Origin: Planctomycetota bacterium
GTDB lineage: Bacteria; Planctomycetota; Phycisphaerae; Sedimentisphaerales; Anaerobacaceae
Length of the DNA: 6,838 nucleotides
Assembly (NCBI GenBank): GCA_023135255.1
Contig: JAGLTN010000496.1
Span: forward strand, 1 to 6,838
Direction of reading: 5' to 3'
The position numbers and the translations under genes were made by a program. Of this stretch, positions 5,508 to 6,838 are shown piece by piece. Below the pieces are notes generated by a model. That model worked only from the letters and a program-made list of their open reading frames with translations. It ran no database searches and was not told the DNA's origin. Each line of letters opens with the position of its first letter. Positions within the stretch are counted from its first letter, which is position 1.

Positions 5508-6838
5508 TTAACCACGAGAAATAATCTGCTTGTACATATTTTCTCCGCCATTGATAAGGTGAACCAAAGGCTGCGCCCTGTCAACTCCCTCAATAAATTT
5601 CGGTCTTGCCGCCCAGGGTGTAACACTCAAAACACCCATTAGATCCATCCAGTGCTGCAGCCTTGCTACCGGCAAACCCCATGTCATGTGCAAATGGTTT
5701 GCTGGCGGATATTGTTTATACTCTGTCATTGATGCATACTTCGGCGAAACAAAAGTGTGAGGCCACCCAGCATCAGACAGGCTGCAAACTTCCTTACCAA
5801 GAGCTTCAGGCAGTTCCGTTGTCACTGCCTCATCCCAGATCATAGAGAATAATCCCGTCAAACTGCTGTATGCCATACGACCGGCAATACCATCAATGCC
5901 CGCAGGAGTCATAAATGTCACCGAGTTGCCGCCGCCGGGGAAGTATTCTTTACTCGCCAACGGCATTGAAACTCCGTCCATAATTTTCTTTATAGAAGCC
6001 CCCGGCAAAGCAGCCCAGTCAAATGATGCGCTTCCGGAATTGTTTCCGTCAACCAGACCCTTAGTGATCCAGTCTGCTTTTTTGTTGTATTTCTTCAAAC
6101 CTATTTTATCAGCAAGCTGCTTCAACTCCCAGCTTTCCCATACTTTTCTGAAATCCATAAACAACGGAGGGTTACTGCCGCTAAGATATGTCATGAAAAG
6201 CATCGTCAAAAGCCCCTGAACATCTGCTTCGGTAGCATAGGGGATTGGGGCCTTCCTGCCATTGTGGTCAAATGTGCTGTTGAACAAAGACTCCATAGTA
6301 TCAGCTACCGGCAAAGGCAAACCTCTGAAATCGCTGCCCCATTCGAGCTGGCTCATGAATCCGCCGCCGACGGCATTCAAATCCGCCATCAGATTGCGTA
6401 CAATAAGATACATCGCCAGAGACTGATTGAACCTTTCGCTATCAGCTTGGTCCTTAAGTTCCAGACGTTTACCGACGTGTTTGTTAATCCAGCCTCGTAA
6501 GTCCTTGAGTTCCTTTTCCTTGTACGCCTTTTTCTTTAGCATGTCAGCCAGAAGCTTCATATCCAGGCGTGTGATTTCCAGGCCGAATGTGTTCCTTGTC
6601 GGAAGTATATGAGCCAGAGCTGTTTCCATTCCCATCGAGTCGTGCCCTAAAACCATAACTCTGCGGCCCCGCAACCCGACAGCCGTTACCGCCGCATAGC
6701 ACCAGTCGATAAGGTTTTTGGTCGTCTGCTCGGTCATCTTTGGGTTTATTCCCGTATCCGGCCAGGTCCCAACATTTAAGGTAACCATTCGCCCATACTG
6801 GCTGATAGCACCATTGAGCGCATGGGCATAGACCACGC
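5508..6838 (-). CDS. L-fucose isomerase family protein (L-fucose/D-arabinose isomerase-like), N-terminus cut by window edge
   Basis: About 442 C-terminal residues are visible and the frame runs off the window. The GTG at 6836 is probably just an internal Val. Against E. coli FucI (591 residues), roughly 140 residues are missing. FucI catalyses aldose-ketose conversion (L-fucose to L-fuculose, D-arabinose to D-ribulose) with Mn2+. Numbering from 6836, recognisable segments are GLRGRRVMVLGHDSMGM (54-70), SLFNSTFD.NG (183-193), YATEADVQG (200-208), LFMDFRKVW (225-233), NNSGSASFDW (265-274), EYFPGGGNS (297-305), WPHTFVSP (358-365) and PANHLHMTWG (378-387). The likely metal ligands Glu203, Asp228 and His381 match E. 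coli Glu337, Asp361 and His528. The Glu-Asp spacing is 25, against 24 in E. coli. The protein is clearly diverged, so the sugar cannot be assigned. It is the first visible gene of the minus-strand operon and ends 15 bases before the GH172 start. Confidence 0.87.
   Translation of the reverse strand, partial: VVYAHALNGAISQYGRMVTLNVGTWPDTGINPKMTEQTTKNLIDWCYAAVTAVGLRGRRVMVLGHDSMGMETALAHILPTRNTFGLEITRLDMKLLADMLKKKAYKEKELKDLRGWINKHVGKRLELKDQADSERFNQSLAMYLIVRNLMADLNAVGGGFMSQLEWGSDFRGLPLPVADTMESLFNSTFDHNGRKAPIPYATEADVQGLLTMLFMTYLSGSNPPLFMDFRKVWESWELKQLADKIGLKKYNKKADWITKGLVDGNNSGSASFDWAALPGASIKKIMDGVSMPLASKEYFPGGGNSVTFMTPAGIDGIAGRMAYSSLTGLFSMIWDEAVTTELPEALGKEVCSLSDAGWPHTFVSPKYASMTEYKQYPPANHLHMTWGLPVARLQHWMDLMGVLSVTPWAARPKFIEGVDRAQPLVHLINGGENMYKQIISRG

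Overview
The window is protein-coding almost end to end. It has five genes in two convergent groups, with only 58 bases between the groups. All five look like parts of carbohydrate metabolism. The moderately AT-rich sequence, a formylglycine-enzyme-like (FGE) domain joined to another domain, a DUF2961/GH172 protein, a RhaT-type permease and a plant-like phosphofructokinase together suggest a saccharolytic bacterium of the Planctomycetota/PVC type, for example the Phycisphaerae/Sedimentisphaerales. That assignment is inferred from gene content; there is no rRNA or other marker gene here.

Plus strand, positions 1-2102. The window opens inside a gene whose reading frame is open from the first bases. 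About 44 residues are the end of an upstream beta-rich domain. A Lys-rich linker follows, then a complete FGE-sulfatase (SUMF1/EgtB/PvdO) fold that lacks the two catalytic cysteines of true FGE. Thirty bases downstream is a RhaT-family sugar permease with about ten membrane segments.

Minus strand, positions 6838-2161, in order of transcription: (i) the C-terminal three quarters of an L-fucose isomerase family protein, cut by the window edge; (ii) after 15 bases, a secreted GH172 (DUF2961) glycosidase with a C-terminal beta-sandwich that may bind carbohydrate; (iii) after 23 bases, an ATP-type 6-phosphofructokinase of the plant/trypanosome/TP0108 clade. The short gaps, each with a Shine-Dalgarno sequence, indicate one operon. 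A plausible but unproven reading is that GH172 releases a furanose sugar outside the cytoplasm, the isomerase converts an aldose to a ketose, and phosphofructokinase feeds the carbon into glycolysis. The RhaT-like permease on the facing strand could import the sugar.

The two groups meet at 2103-2160. A hairpin followed by a T-run there probably terminates the plus-strand transcript and overlaps the last codons of the phosphofructokinase gene. I see no RNA genes, mobile elements, CRISPR arrays, tandem repeats or defence genes. No gene-free stretch exceeds 58 bases. Promoters for both groups must lie outside the window. I found no convincing wholly new system. The most interesting points are the cysteine-less FGE-like fusion and the GH172/isomerase/phosphofructokinase operon.
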